The position numbers were made by a program, and so were the translations under genes. The notes beneath the pieces are model-generated. The model was given only the letters and a program-made list of their open reading frames with translations, had not been told where the DNA came from and did no database searches. 64,000 bases of DNA from Sipunculus nudus (lineage: Eukaryota; Annelida; Sipuncula; Golfingiida; Sipunculidae): assembly GCA_026874595.1 (NCBI GenBank), contig CM049320.1, positions 35,622,214-35,686,213 on the forward strand, written 5' to 3'. Shown here piece by piece: positions 1-11,640 of the stretch (its first letter is position 1; each line of letters begins with the position of its first letter).

Positions 1-1170
1 ATGGGCAAATTCCATATCGGTGACTGAGGCCACACGAATTAGCAGTTTGTATCTCTGTCGAACGTTTGATTCGTGATGCATATGGAGCGTGGGATTACTA
101 TTTTGGAATGTTTAACTCTTAAGTATGAGGCACAGGTAAAATTCAAGAATTATTCCTAGCACCGTAACTAAATATATGTTTACTTATTTTATACACGATA
201 AAATCCCATCTCAATGAATAAATATTTAAAACAATACACTGGGCTAATGCATGCATATGAAACACCATCCGAATGCGTAATTCTCTCACACTGAACAAGA
301 TTACTGAGAAACTTAGGTTTTCGATATTTTTTTATAATCCTTTTGGCATATTCAAGGAGAATGGCATTTAATCTAATGTAAGAACGATGAAAAAGTGAAT
401 ACGCGAAAAAAACATGTAAAAAAAGAATCAAGGAATAATTAACAGCTTTTGACCATTTTACTATCTACTGAATTGTAAGTAACATATCACATATGCGATA
501 TCTGTAAAGGTATACACACAAAATAGTATATTTAATAGCTTTTTTCAATTTACAAAGGCCTTACCGTTCCTTCCTAAAATAATATTTTCTTCATTATAAC
601 TTTAATAGCTATTTTCAATAAAAGTTATAAGAAGAAAACTATTCTTTGAGGAAGGACAGAAAGGGCCTTCGTTAATTAAAATCTGCACACAGTTTGTACA
701 CAAATAGAAACATAAATATCAGCACTCAGGGAACATATGAAAATTTGTTAATATGGCCTAGTCTATATATGTGTATATGCCGAGTATACACCTCTACCTC
801 TTTCCTCTCGACAATCGTAATTGATCATTTGCTTTGGGCGCCTTATCATTGCTATTAATGTATTACACATGGTACACCGTACATCATCTAGGACAACACC
901 GGAAAGAGTACATATTCTATTATGTTTACGTTAATGGGGTGGGGGTGGGGCGACTAAACTGTTTGCGACTGAATTTAACTGTCGACGAATTAATTTCTAT
1001 TTTGGCCTTTTCGACTGTGAGATTCTGTGCATCTATTGCCTCCGATGATAAGAATGTTCAAGTATGCAAGCCAGTTATTCTTCAGTGATAGATAGTTCTT
1101 TAAAAAGGAAGGGTAAAAGGATGACCCACTGAAGCCTAACACTAATAACAGGACATTAGCTTAGCAAACT
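1..1170. other. AT-rich intergenic DNA, no feature seen
   Basis: Stops are frequent in all six frames. The longest open stretch, 834-1088 on the plus strand, has no recognisable residue pattern. A local A/T-rich inverted similarity lies around 560-670, where GAAGGACAGAAAGGGCCTTC near 651 mirrors AAGGCCTTACCGTTCCTTCC near 556. It is too imperfect to name. Confidence 0.5.
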
Positions 1171-1700
1171 TAAAGTGTGTCCTTCGCTCGTCGTCTGGCC
1201 GTTCGTAGAGAGGACACCGATAGCAACCATACGACCGAGCAATTAAACTTCACAGTTATACAAGTCCTGGAAGGTCAACTGTGGAAACCAAAGACAGGTC
1301 ATTTTCAGCTATATCCTTTAAGTTATAAACCAGAAACATCTGAAACCAACCATGTTGACGGGTCATTTGGAAGTTCTTTGAGAAAACCAAAATTTAAACG
1401 ACTCTAGACTTGTACTCCGTGTTTAACGGCGAAAACCTCATAGACCATTTAAATGTAAGACCTAGACAGTACAAACTCCCGAGGCTGACAGGATGTGAAA
1501 GTTATTCTGAGGAAACCAAACTGTAAATCACTGTCACGTTCACTGAGTCGTTGAACGAAAATCTGAGAAGCCATCATCCGTTCGCTAATAAAACACATAT
1601 TGTAACTCTAGGACCAAGAAAGTTTACACTTCTCATGCCGACAGCTCCTGATAGAACTTCTGTGGAAACCAAAAAGAAGTGATCTATATGGAGGATAATA
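1170..1700. repeat. Degenerate short-motif repeat region
   Basis: The motif GGAAACCAAA or GAAAACCAAA recurs near 1283, 1383, 1511 and 1663, at spacings of about 100 to 150 bp. It is often preceded by a GACAG or GACGG string. This suggests an old, heavily decayed tandem repeat, but no clean unit can be drawn. A 76-codon open frame at 1177-1407 overlaps it and shows no domain. Confidence 0.25.
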
Positions 1701-2570
1701 ATCAAAGGCTGTATATTGGAATATAACTAATACATATCCAATCAGTGAACCAAAACTATGTAAAACGCCTGTTTTTTTATACATTATTAATCAAACAAAT
1801 ATTTACGTTTTATACAATTTTCACTTACCACCTGATGCAGGAGCTTCGAAAGGTCCTGAACAAAATAAACAGTCTACACTAAGGCGTTCTCATTATATTT
1901 TCTTCACTGAAAGACTAAAACAGCAAAACTCTTTCTCTTTCTCTCTCTCTCTCTCTCTATATATATATAATCATTATATCATAATCTGGAATTTATGTAT
2001 GTGGTTAAATAGTTAAATAAGATTTAGACTCATTGTACTCATTAATATCTACTTATAACTAGGAATGCCGGGCATATGACCCCACTGGCTGTGTTTCATG
2101 TTAACGCGTTGACCAAGAGCTCGAGTTCACGCTGACTCACCAAAAAATAAGTTATAATGTACGTATTAAAACAAACTGAAAAAGAATCATGAACGACCCA
2201 TCCCCGAAGATATGTAAAACATAAATAAGGGACCATCTCCAATTACCGGTACACTTGTCTTTTTCCAAAATATTAGATAATACCTTTATTGTCAATTAAG
2301 CATGTTTTTTATATACATATTTTTCAATAATACCATATAACGGATGTAACCATATTTTAAAAGACTAGCTAACACTTATCAATAATCTGTAGAGACATAA
2401 ACATGCATGTATATAGTAGGATGAATATATTTGTTTTTAACATGGAGCCTTTATTGATATATCTGCATCTCCCTCACCATATACCATCTCATAACGAGTA
2501 GAAACCAGCCGTCAAAACAACATTACATGATTCACCATTCAAAGCATTTATTTTACATTGTTCATTGCAG
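1690..2570. other. Intergenic with a small CT/TA microsatellite
   Basis: A (CT)n tract followed by a short (TA)n lies at about 1929-1968. The rest is AT-rich and shows no coding or repeat signal that I can see. Confidence 0.4.
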
Positions 2571-2677
2571 GAATGGTTGCAACGGTTCACACGAACTCGA
2601 ACTTTGATTTGAATGTCCATATAAAGTCCAACCGGCCAGAAAAATCAGTAGTCTCAGTTGTTCTCTTCGATTGTTAA
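2571..2677 (+). CDS. Candidate 3'-terminal exon, unknown protein
   Basis: A good acceptor, a pyrimidine-rich tract ending in TTCATTGCAG at 2570, opens directly into a frame of 34 codons that ends in TAA at 2675-2677. The predicted residues begin MVATVHTNSNFDLNV and end SVVLFDC, a mixed and protein-like composition. An AATAAA lies about 240 bp downstream near 2919. No family is recognised and no partner exon is evident upstream, so this rests on splice-site and frame logic only. It could easily be chance in 64 kb of sequence. Confidence 0.22.
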
Positions 2678-4645
2678 ACTCCTGTTTGATGATGGCAGGG
2701 TGATTTCAGACAAGATATAGAGCTGTTGTGTCATCCGCATAGTTCTTAATACTAAGTTTAAATGTACATTTCCAGAATTTTGAAATTCTTTGTCTTTGTG
2801 GAATTATCTCAAACTAATTTCGTAGAAACGTCGGATCAACTGTGTCTTCAGTAGTGTAAATGACACTTTTTTTAACCTAGCATTCACTGCACACTCGAAA
2901 GAATTTTACAATGTATGAAATAAATGAAAATATTCATTTTTTTCCATAACAATACTTTTACAATAAACAATTTAAATTTTTTCCTTTTTAAAGCATTGCC
3001 ATAAGCAACATACCACCAAAATGTTCATGTTGAATATTAGAAAACATTCCGGTTAAACAATACTGTGTTTAATGAATATTTACGTGTTATTACAAGGTTA
3101 CAGATGTGAAAATGATATGGGATATAAACAAATTAGTAAGTTAATTACTGGCTTTAATTACAGGGGCTACCTCCGGTATAGGGGTCGAATCTGCTTTAGA
3201 ATTTGCCAGGAATGGGATAAGACTGCAAAGACAGGTCCAAAACTAAAGCGAATTTAGGGCGTGGCACAACAATGCCAAGAAGCTGCACTGTCATCTGAAT
3301 AGAAACCCTAACCTTCACATCCAATCTGATAAAAACATGATTAGTCTTCCAAACTGAGAAGCAGTCATTTTCAGATTATTATAAAAGCAATCTTTCATGT
3401 GTTAGCAACTGTGTATGGTACTGCGACATTAATGTTATTAGATATTTCATCCTTATACCTCGGAGTGAAAGTTTTTGGCGCATGTCTACACTTTTCTACG
3501 ACCGGAAACTTTAACTGAAGGTCTGGCGATGAAAATGGAGTAGCAGGATCAATGCGTAAAACATCGTTTGTACACTTTGTATGCATCGTTACTAGTAATC
3601 CATAATTGTATATTTCTGACCATTTCTACGGAACGTTATCACCTCAAACGTTGTATATCTAGACTCGAAAGATGAGTGTGTATCCAGTTATATTGGAAAA
3701 AAAATCTTAGTCTGATGGATAATTAAAGATAATTAACAGAAAACATGAACTGTCAGAAGGACAGGTTGAAAAATAAATAGCACCAAAGTGCTCACATATA
3801 TAGTGGCGACATTTTCTTTATAATTATTTTTATATTCTCTGATATATTTAACAAACGATTGCATACAGGGGAAGATTGTCACACCAAACATGCCGAGGGT
3901 AAAGAGGGTACTGATTTATCTTTCTGTTAAAACTTTGTTGTATCGCACTTAAGTGTAAACATCATTTTTATGTGAAGGTATTATTATGAGAGAGGATTCT
4001 TTTAAGTTGTTGTCGCCATGGTTAAGGTCTTATATATCCCATTACTGTTTATACTTTCTGCCATTTGCCTTTCTACCTCTTACCTTCATTTGCTCATAGA
4101 ATCTACGTGTTTATTATATATGTAATGCAAAAAGTATACTTGGAAACTTATACAAAATCTTTTAGGCCGTAGCCCTATTGCCAGAATATCGCAGAATCAG
4201 CAAGACTTTTCCAATAACTTGAAGGCTTGTACCTACAGATATAATTTCCTATTTATGCAATAAATAAACATATTTATTTATGAATAAACCAAAATATTTT
4301 TTTATTTACCTTCCAGAGACTAGATATCTGTAACGGAACGTAAAGTTAGTATGAAAGTATTTTCATGTAACAGAATTACCATGATTGTTTTTATCTAATT
4401 TTAATTCTAACAGGTTCGTCTTCATCAGTTCATACAAGAAACCTATACTGCGGAGGTAATTTCTGAATTGTCATGTGTTAATTAAAACAGAGAACCATAT
4501 ATCCAAAACAGCTGGTTTATCAGTTGATTGTAATAATTGACACGTTTTTACCCATTTTCAATGTTCATTTATACTGTAAACAATTTGCAAAAATGTTGAT
4601 TCACGTAGAATCTAAATATTCTTTGATTTCAATCTTAACAATCAA
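2678..4645. other. Intergenic, no clear feature
   Basis: AT-rich sequence. A 63-codon open frame on the minus strand at 3395-3586 has a balanced composition (it contains PDLQLKFPVVEKC) but no convincing splice sites and no family resemblance. Confidence 0.4.
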
Positions 4646-4649
4646 AAAA

Positions 4650-4915
4650 TCATATAACTATAAAAATGCATACATATATATGTATACGCGTGTACACCTT
4701 CTGTCCAGTAGGATGGTGCAGTGCAGCAAATCCAATCCCTAACCCGTGTCACCAATCACTCTCCCTGGTCGACAATCACAAAATCATATAAATATAAAAT
4801 GCATACATATATATGTATACGCGTGTACACCTTCTGTCTACTAGGAATGTCTGAGGTGCAGCAAACCCAATCCCTAACCCGTGTCACTAACCCCTCTCCC
4901 TGGTCAGGCCCCCGG
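4650..4915. repeat. Two-copy tandem duplication, period about 134 bp
   Basis: The block that begins near TCATATAACTATAAAAATGC and runs through an ATACATATATATGTATACGC core to TCTCCCTGGTC is present twice in tandem, at about 4650-4783 and 4784-4915. It has only a handful of differences and one small indel, so the duplication is fairly recent. The short open frames across it are by-products. Confidence 0.85.
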
Positions 4916-5955
4916 GGACAGCTACTCCTTCAGGTGATGCCCTGCTTAGTGCTCTGTTATCTAAATATGTATGACAAAAACTTATAATTACAACATAAGG
5001 GATTATAATCCAAACGTTTAAAATCAATCATGTAAATTACTCTAAACATCCAACATATGTGTCTTAAGTTGTTCAGATCTGGCAAGAATAGTTCATCCTC
5101 AGGAATAAATATTCAACACACGCATTGAAGCTTTAAAGTTTAATCTCAGACACCCGGGAAAGTCATTACATATATAGCTGGTATGAAACCTTCTCGGTTA
5201 TTCGATTGATTTGTTCTGCTGATATCATTCTTATGATTCCACGTGAGTTTTCATTTTGATTACCAGGTAATTTTAAAATAAAGATAATTTGCATTGAATT
5301 AAGGTAAAAAGGTATCCAAAGTTTAACTTATAAATACATTTCAAACGTTTCTTCAAATTTATATTTCAATCAATGTGTAATAAATTAACATGTAACAGCT
5401 GTAAAGTATTTATAAATATATACATATGAATTATTTACTCTTAAGAGCTAAGGCATTGGAAGCTTCTGTAAAACATATGCGACTAATTTTCTGGCTTTTA
5501 AAATTAATCCATGTCACTTGCAACTGGTTATTGTACATATATTAAATTAAAACCATAGGTCGAGGGCTCGCAGGAAGTTGAAAAAACACAGGCAGACAGA
5601 GAGACAGGTAGACCGGGAACATGTGAAAACAATCATTTGAGTTAGTCATATTCTTGAAGAGCAGAAACAAACGCATTTTATTACTTATTCTTAAATTGTG
5701 AAATCTGTGAACCTGTCTGGTTTATGAGAAATCTTTCCAAGATGGATGAACATGCCAAATTTCTGACCAATACCTTGGGCCCAGCAAGAAGAAACTTAAG
5801 AACTTAAGAGCCCTGACAGTTTCCGGGGCTAGAGGCATTCATGAGGTGTCCACATCGGCCTTGGGGGGCATGGCACCCATGAAGTGATCACATTCAGTCT
5901 TGAGTAAATGGAGCTGAACTGACCTTATGACCACTGGCAAACTCAGTGGGCACTC
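4916..5955. other. Intergenic, no clear feature
   Basis: No open frame, repeat or promoter signal worth naming. A short purine-rich GACAGAGAGACAGGTAGAC string occurs near 5593. Confidence 0.4.
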
Positions 5956-5958
5956 ATT

Positions 5959-6467
5959 GAACTCTTGACCTATACCTGGCTGCACTGAATGAACTCTTGA
6001 CCTCTATCTGGCTGCACTGAGTAAACTCTTGACCTGTTGAATAATCTGATACAGTTGGCAGTCTGCCAAAGCTATAAATAGATCGAAACTGACTTTTGGC
6101 CTGTTGCCAAAACTGAAACAGTTGGCAGTCTGCCAAGCTATTTATAGATACAGACACAATCTTGGCCTGTTGGTAAATCTGTTCACACATACTGAAAGAC
6201 TTTGGCTGAATTTTTTTTAAGCTGATATATAAGACTTTTTATTAAAATGTTTAGAATAATAAAAGATGCAGTCCTTTTATTGTTAAAGGTCCAATTGGCA
6301 CTCTGCCAAGCTATTTATAGATACAGACACATTCTTGGCCTGTTGGTAAATCTGTTCACACATACTGAAAGACTTTGGCTAATTTTTTTTAAGCTGATAT
6401 ATAAGACTTTTTATTAAAATGTTTAGAATAATAAAAGATGCAGTCCTTTTATTGTTAAAGGTCCAAT
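5959..6467. repeat. Nested tandem duplications with three NFI-like palindromes
   Basis: Three layers of repetition are visible. A 32-bp unit (GAACTCTTGACC through CTGCACTGA) is repeated about 2.3 times at 5959-6034. A block of about 67 bp beginning TTGGCAGTCTGCCAA occurs at 6055 and 6122. A 173-bp unit is duplicated in tandem at 6122-6294 and 6295-6467 with very few differences. Each of the three block starts (6055-6069, 6122-6136, 6295-6309) carries a perfect TTGGC-N5-GCCAA palindrome. Confidence 0.85.
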
Positions 6468-7427
6468 TATATTACCAAAAACCATTTAAGTAAACTTGAC
6501 CAAAGACCACCTAAGAATCATTTTGTGCAATGTAACAGACGTTATAATTGAAACAACATTTTTGTAGAAGACTATTGCAGCCCTTGCTAAATACTTACTA
6601 ATGGCTACAAGAGTAACTTCAGCTTTCTATGATTCTACCAAAAATCAATGAACCTAGTCTATTCTTATAAAATGTAGAGAATTTATACATTTCTTGTGAC
6701 AACTAACACCATTCAGCTTCAGTTTCATCATGAAACATTTAAAGCTTAAAGTGGCTAAAATTACAAGGTTTTTGTTCATAAAATAAACAGTTCAATGAAG
6801 GTGGCACCAGAAACCCTCAATTTCAAACATGAGTCATGTTGCAACATTTGTATAAAACTTAGTGATGCTAGCTCCTGTCGTTTTTGAGATTCTTATGTTA
6901 GTTTGGCAAAATGACTAATTTCAAATTCCTGTATCTCGGCCAAAATAAGCCAAACTGGTACCAATCGAACAAACTTGAGAGCGCTTATCATTGGGATAAT
7001 TTTTGTGAAATATTGAACAGTTCTTTTATTATTGTGTTGGTTTTGCTAGATGCCTTCTAAACCACTGTACAGACGTTTCGGTCTGCAGAAGGAAGCACTT
7101 GAGGTATCATTTTCTTTGACGACAAGTTCATAGTGAAAAAACTTCCAGAACTTTTAAGTTGAGGGGAATGAAAGCACTACATTATTGCCGATGTAGCCAG
7201 TAAAAAATGGCTGTAATCTCCTAAAGAACATATACTATTATATGTCAAACTATAAAATGTGTGACCTTGTCTGACAACCCGGCCTCTTGACACAACATCG
7301 AAGTATTCTTCAAACGGTCTTGGTTCAGGTCAACCAGAGCCACTCATACTTTTACTTGCAAACTCTACTAGCCCCCATACCGGAACCACCACCTGCAAAG
7401 CGCTGACTCAGGTTATAACGTGAGAAG

Positions 7428-7432
<5 letters not shown>
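6468..7432. other. Intergenic, no clear feature
   Basis: Mixed-composition DNA with frequent stops in every frame. I see no repeat or signal. Confidence 0.4.

Positions 7433-7502
<70 letters not shown>
7433..7502. repeat. (TA)n microsatellite
   Basis: About 35 uninterrupted TA units. The tyrosine/isoleucine-rich frame that reads through it is an artefact of the dinucleotide. Confidence 0.98.
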
Positions 7503-7503
<1 letters not shown>

Positions 7504-7668
7504 CACCATGAAACGGACCAATGTAACCTTTGTATGTAGGAGAAATACAACATACTGGACCACAAAAGCGACAAGACATCCTATTAAACAGTCGAAGTGA
7601 ATTTATTTCGAAATGCAGACACCTAAAACTACCGAACCGTGTTAAAGAAAGTAACAGTTATAGCTAGG

Positions 7669-8472
7669 TGTTACAGATATCTCTTTTATGGTGTGTGGCG
7701 GTCTTACATGTTATGTGCAGCGCTAGTATTGTCCGTTCCTGTGGCGGCATAGCCCGGCCCACGCGAGGGGTCTGACGTGTAAACACAGCGGGCATGCTAG
7801 TCTTGGGCTTTCTCGCCTGGCCGAGCCGGGCCGGCCCACGTGTGAACCCTGATATGTAGGAGTACAGCGTTCTTGGTTCGAGATGTTTCTTGTGACGTGT
7901 GTATTATATTAGGTTCTTTAGATTGTTCGGGAAATGGAAAGTTCTTGGCTTGAGGTGAAAAGTTATAAATAAGGGGCTGTGTTTAAGAGCAGGGACAGAA
8001 GAGAGATATATTCCAGCGGACACTGGAGAGTGTAATTCAGTTTGTGGACTTTTCCCATACTTGCGGCAGTTAAAGCTTTTCTTCGAATTTGTAACGGATT
8101 TTAATTAGTCTTCAGTTTGCCTTTTGGATCACTGTCATGACTACACTTTTGGATTATAATAAATTTATTTTGTGATTGAGCCGAACTGTTATTCTCTGAG
8201 AAGATTTGTGTGAACTGTTCATCTGGATTATATGCTTTAAAAGACTTTTGTCGCTGTGACAGTGGTGGTATACAGGTACTGTACACTTTATTTATATTCT
8301 GTTGTACTGTTGTTGTGCTGTGTAATTGTATTGATTTAGTGTATTGTTATATTAGGGTTGTTATAAGAAAAAATAATAGTTATTTTAAAAAAAAACGACT
8401 TCTTTATTTATTCCCTTCGACAGTTCACGCTGCCTGGTGTTACAGAATCTGATTTTTATTATCTCCATTACA
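7669..8472 (+). mobile_element. LTR-like dispersed repeat, copy 1 (possible solo LTR)
   Basis: This 804-bp block begins TGTTACAGATAT and ends CCATTACA, giving TG...CA ends. It contains a promoter-like TATAAATAAGGGGCTGTG near 7966. Its second half aligns with 24262-24992: shared blocks include AAGTTATAAATAAGGGGCTG, CTGTGACAGTGGTGGTAT, GTGTAATTGTATTGATTTAG and TTCACGCTGCCTGGTGTTAC. Homology between the copies stops just after the terminal ACA, which sets the right edge. No matching target duplication or adjacent primer site is visible. A solo LTR of an LTR retrotransposon is the best reading; another promoter-bearing dispersed repeat is possible. Confidence 0.6.
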
Positions 8473-8676
8473 AAATCTGTGATCGGTTTATATTAGCTTT
8501 CGAAACACTGTGCCCCCAACTTGCGTCAGCCTATGATGATCGCCCGGATGCCAATACCGCCAACGGCGTGATACTCATAGTTAAACACGATGCTCCAGCG
8601 TGCTTAACGTTTAGTTAATCTGTTCTACCTTAGCTGTATCGAGTACTATACTGCAAGCAATGGAACCTACTTAGAT

Positions 8677-8680
<4 letters not shown>

Positions 8681-8739
<59 letters not shown>
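8681..8739. repeat. (TA)n microsatellite
   Basis: Nearly pure TA run with one ACA interruption near its start. It is followed at about 8891-8918 by a (GA)n tract. Confidence 0.97.
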
Positions 8740-8741
<2 letters not shown>

Positions 8742-8886
8742 GGAGAGTGCTAGTTAATTTCTATATGACACTGTCCTGTAGCATAAGTAATTAGTCTTGA
8801 AAAATATTTGCATTTGATTAAGAATTTTCTATCAAGTTTTGAGAAAAAGCGGATGTTCAACCAGATATAACAAACCCAACTGATAT

Positions 8887-8890
<4 letters not shown>

Positions 8891-8917
<27 letters not shown>

Positions 8918-8918
8918 T
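8891..8918. repeat. (GA)n microsatellite
   Basis: About 13 GA units. The leucine/serine-rich frames on the opposite strand are by-products of the repeat. Confidence 0.95.
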
Positions 8919-9780
8919 TTATACAAGGGAACGGATCTGATCCTAGACCGCAGTTCAACAAATGGAGAACATTTCGGTTGGCGTCGCATAACAGAACAAT
9001 AGATAAAATATATTTCTGACCCAAACGCAGACAATGTGCATGATAGCTCCCTGGTTCACTTGATGTCGGGTCATTTCCATTGAGAAATGAAGGTAATGCC
9101 TCGTTCAGGAAACTGAAGGACTTGACCAGTTTTACCTCAAGCCTCACCTGTAATTATAGCGACTTTCTCCTTAGTTTCCATGACGCTAAACCCTTTTCAT
9201 TTGAACAAGGGTTTATCTTTTTGAGACTAGCTAATCCAGTTAAGCTCAAAGCACAATAAATCAGGTCATACACTATGCCTCATGCTTTTTACTGCTGACT
9301 GCATAATTTAGAGAGCCGCCTAAGCTCGTTGACCTATAACCTGACAGACAAAGCGTGTCATTAGACGCCTGTTGTTTGCTTAAATATTAGTAGGACATTC
9401 CGACAGACGCGACATCTCCTTCTCCCCGAAATAGGACATTTTGTCAAAAGCTTCGACAACCTCCTCCCTCCCCCACTCCCCCCCCCCCCTGTGAAGCAAA
9501 ATGAAAATCCGAACCCCGGAATTTTATAATTTTCTTTATATTTTAGTACAATAACTTGTTATTGTTTTAAAAGGGGGACACTATTATTTCTAGCACACTT
9601 TTGCACGAAATTCACAATCTTTAGAATATTTTTAGAATATATTTTAATGTGAACACTCAGTGGTAACCACGTTTTCATGAATACGCACAAGTATCGTCAA
9701 TGACGGATAGGTCACATACATTGTGGTTTACCATAGAGAGAGTCCATAGCGAGGCTCTAAAGAAACAAACAGACAGATAT
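8919..9780. other. Intergenic, no clear feature
   Basis: Contains a poly-C run near 9478-9492. A 96-codon minus-strand open frame (8857-9147) runs through the neighbouring (GA)n and has no recognisable domain. Confidence 0.4.
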
Positions 9781-9785
9781 ATATA

Positions 9786-9834
<49 letters not shown>

Positions 9835-10034
9835 AACTAGCAGTCTGTCAGAATCCGGCTAATGCCGACGAGCAATCTCTATGATTCAGTCGAAATCAAT
9901 ATTTATAAAATGTACACAAAATAAGTATAAAATATGTATAAAGATACTCAATTGTCAGCTCAGGCAGTAACAAGTCCAACAATAATACGTAAATCCGGAG
10001 TACAGAAACAAGCAAGGTTTCGACCGTTCGAACG

Positions 10035-10086
<52 letters not shown>
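9781..10086. repeat. Two (TA)n microsatellites about 200 bp apart
   Basis: TA runs occupy about 9788-9831 and 10037-10086, separated by non-repetitive sequence. Confidence 0.95.
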
Positions 10087-10088
<2 letters not shown>

Positions 10089-10139
10089 TGTGCAGCATGT
10101 ATAACAGAAGAATTCAAGTTATCCTTTGAAATTTAATGG

Positions 10140-10300
10140 ATGGAAAGTTCCAGGTGACTTATGGTGTTTATTCGAGAACGGGTTAATTAGACTTAATTAG
10201 AGTCAACTTTAACATGATTTCGAAGGGGAGAAGAAATATATCGGTACCATAAAGATATCATTCAAAGTTTAGGACAAAAGTCTTTCAAATTATAAATTTT
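10140..10300 (+). repeat. Diverged repeat, copy 1
   Basis: Weakly similar to 11468-11640. Shared landmarks in the same order are GACTTATG, AACGGGTTAA, a GT(C/T)(A/G)ACTT block, CATG(A/G)TTTCG and CAAAGTT. Similarity is low and the edges are unclear. Confidence 0.35.
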
Positions 10301-11467
10301 CTTGCCTAATTAATAAAGCGACAAACTATTGTCATTACGTCACCGTTTTAATAATGAGAGGTACATCGGTAGGAATGATATGAAATTATATACATTATAA
10401 TATGCCTAAAATAAAGAAGTGCAAAACTAACGGTCCATGTTGCCTTTAATCGGCGCCATTTTGATCAATTGCCGGGTTGCCGTGGTATAGTATGTAAAGA
10501 ACCGCACAGTAACACCTCATGGCATACGGGTACACTGTCATTTAGAATATACAAGACAGACTGTAAGATGTAGCTGTATTTCTTACAACAACTTCGATAT
10601 GTGGAAAGGATTTCGTTATAACTCAGCAAGTCCTCCTGCATTTATGGCTGTTGCAGTTTATTCCTCCGTATGACTTTCATCATGACGCGAGTAGGCTTGC
10701 AAGCCAAATATAAATGTTTTCTGAGTCGTTTATTCAGAGAGAATGTCAATCCAAAATATGTTTTACATGAATTGAACTTGTGTTGACGATGTGAGCTTAT
10801 GATATCACCTAAATTAGTACCGGTGCCGCAACATTCTTTAGCATATTTTGTCCTAAACATCCTCTTCGACTTTTGTCTCAGACTTTAAATTAGTGCAAAG
10901 CCAGTTCTTGTTTAAAGGTGTCCATTCGCCTCCGTTATTAAAAAGAATGTATGTGATCTTGCTTCCTCTGTGTATACATTAATGATCTAAGGGTAATTTT
11001 GGTTGTGAAATGTTCTTATAAGGCCTTTATGAAGGATGTATCAATTTGTATATCGATAACATTTTTGTAAACACAGCAATGTTGACAAACGGGAATTACA
11101 TGTGGCCTAAGGTGGTAATTTGTATATATGCGGAGGTAGAAAGGTTACTTGTCGCAAAACGCCAATTGCAAAGCTCAGGTTTATCTGACTTACTGCCAGA
11201 TGCCCTTGTTGAACTTATTTTGATTATTTTGGAGGGCCAAAGATATCATAAACCGTTCATTTAGACAAAACAATCATCCTGTGTGCTGTGATATCCACGT
11301 TTTCTGGCATATTTTTATAACAGCTCCAAGGGATTAGCTTTAGTTTATCAAAAGGTCAGATAGGTGATTGGGCAACGGTAAATACACACGTCCCAAGTGA
11401 AAGCTACATAAGGTGATACACCAAGCCTGAAATTCCGAGTCTTCGCTTGTGGGAAATTTGTGAATGA
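10301..11467. other. Intergenic, no clear feature
   Basis: No long open frame and no repeat structure visible. The 72-codon frames in this interval lack any family resemblance. Confidence 0.4.
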
Positions 11468-11640
11468 ACATATCCAGGCGACTTATGTTTCTTGTTTGAT
11501 ACCGGCTAACGGGTTAAGTATATGCCCGAGGTGTATAAAAGTTGACTTAAGCATGGTTTCGCAGCAGAGAAAAAAATATGAGTGCTGTGTAGACATCGTC
11601 CAAAGTTACAGAAAAGGGTCTTTATATATATTTATAATAT
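11468..11640 (+). repeat. Diverged repeat, copy 2
   Basis: Partner of 10140-10300, sharing ordered short landmarks. The copies are too diverged to define element ends. Confidence 0.35.

Noticed and set aside
7352-10117. Frames with long YIYIYIYI stretches (7352-7579, 9896-10117; also 44086-44373 and 60812-61129)
   Set aside because: Pure dinucleotide (TA)n translations.
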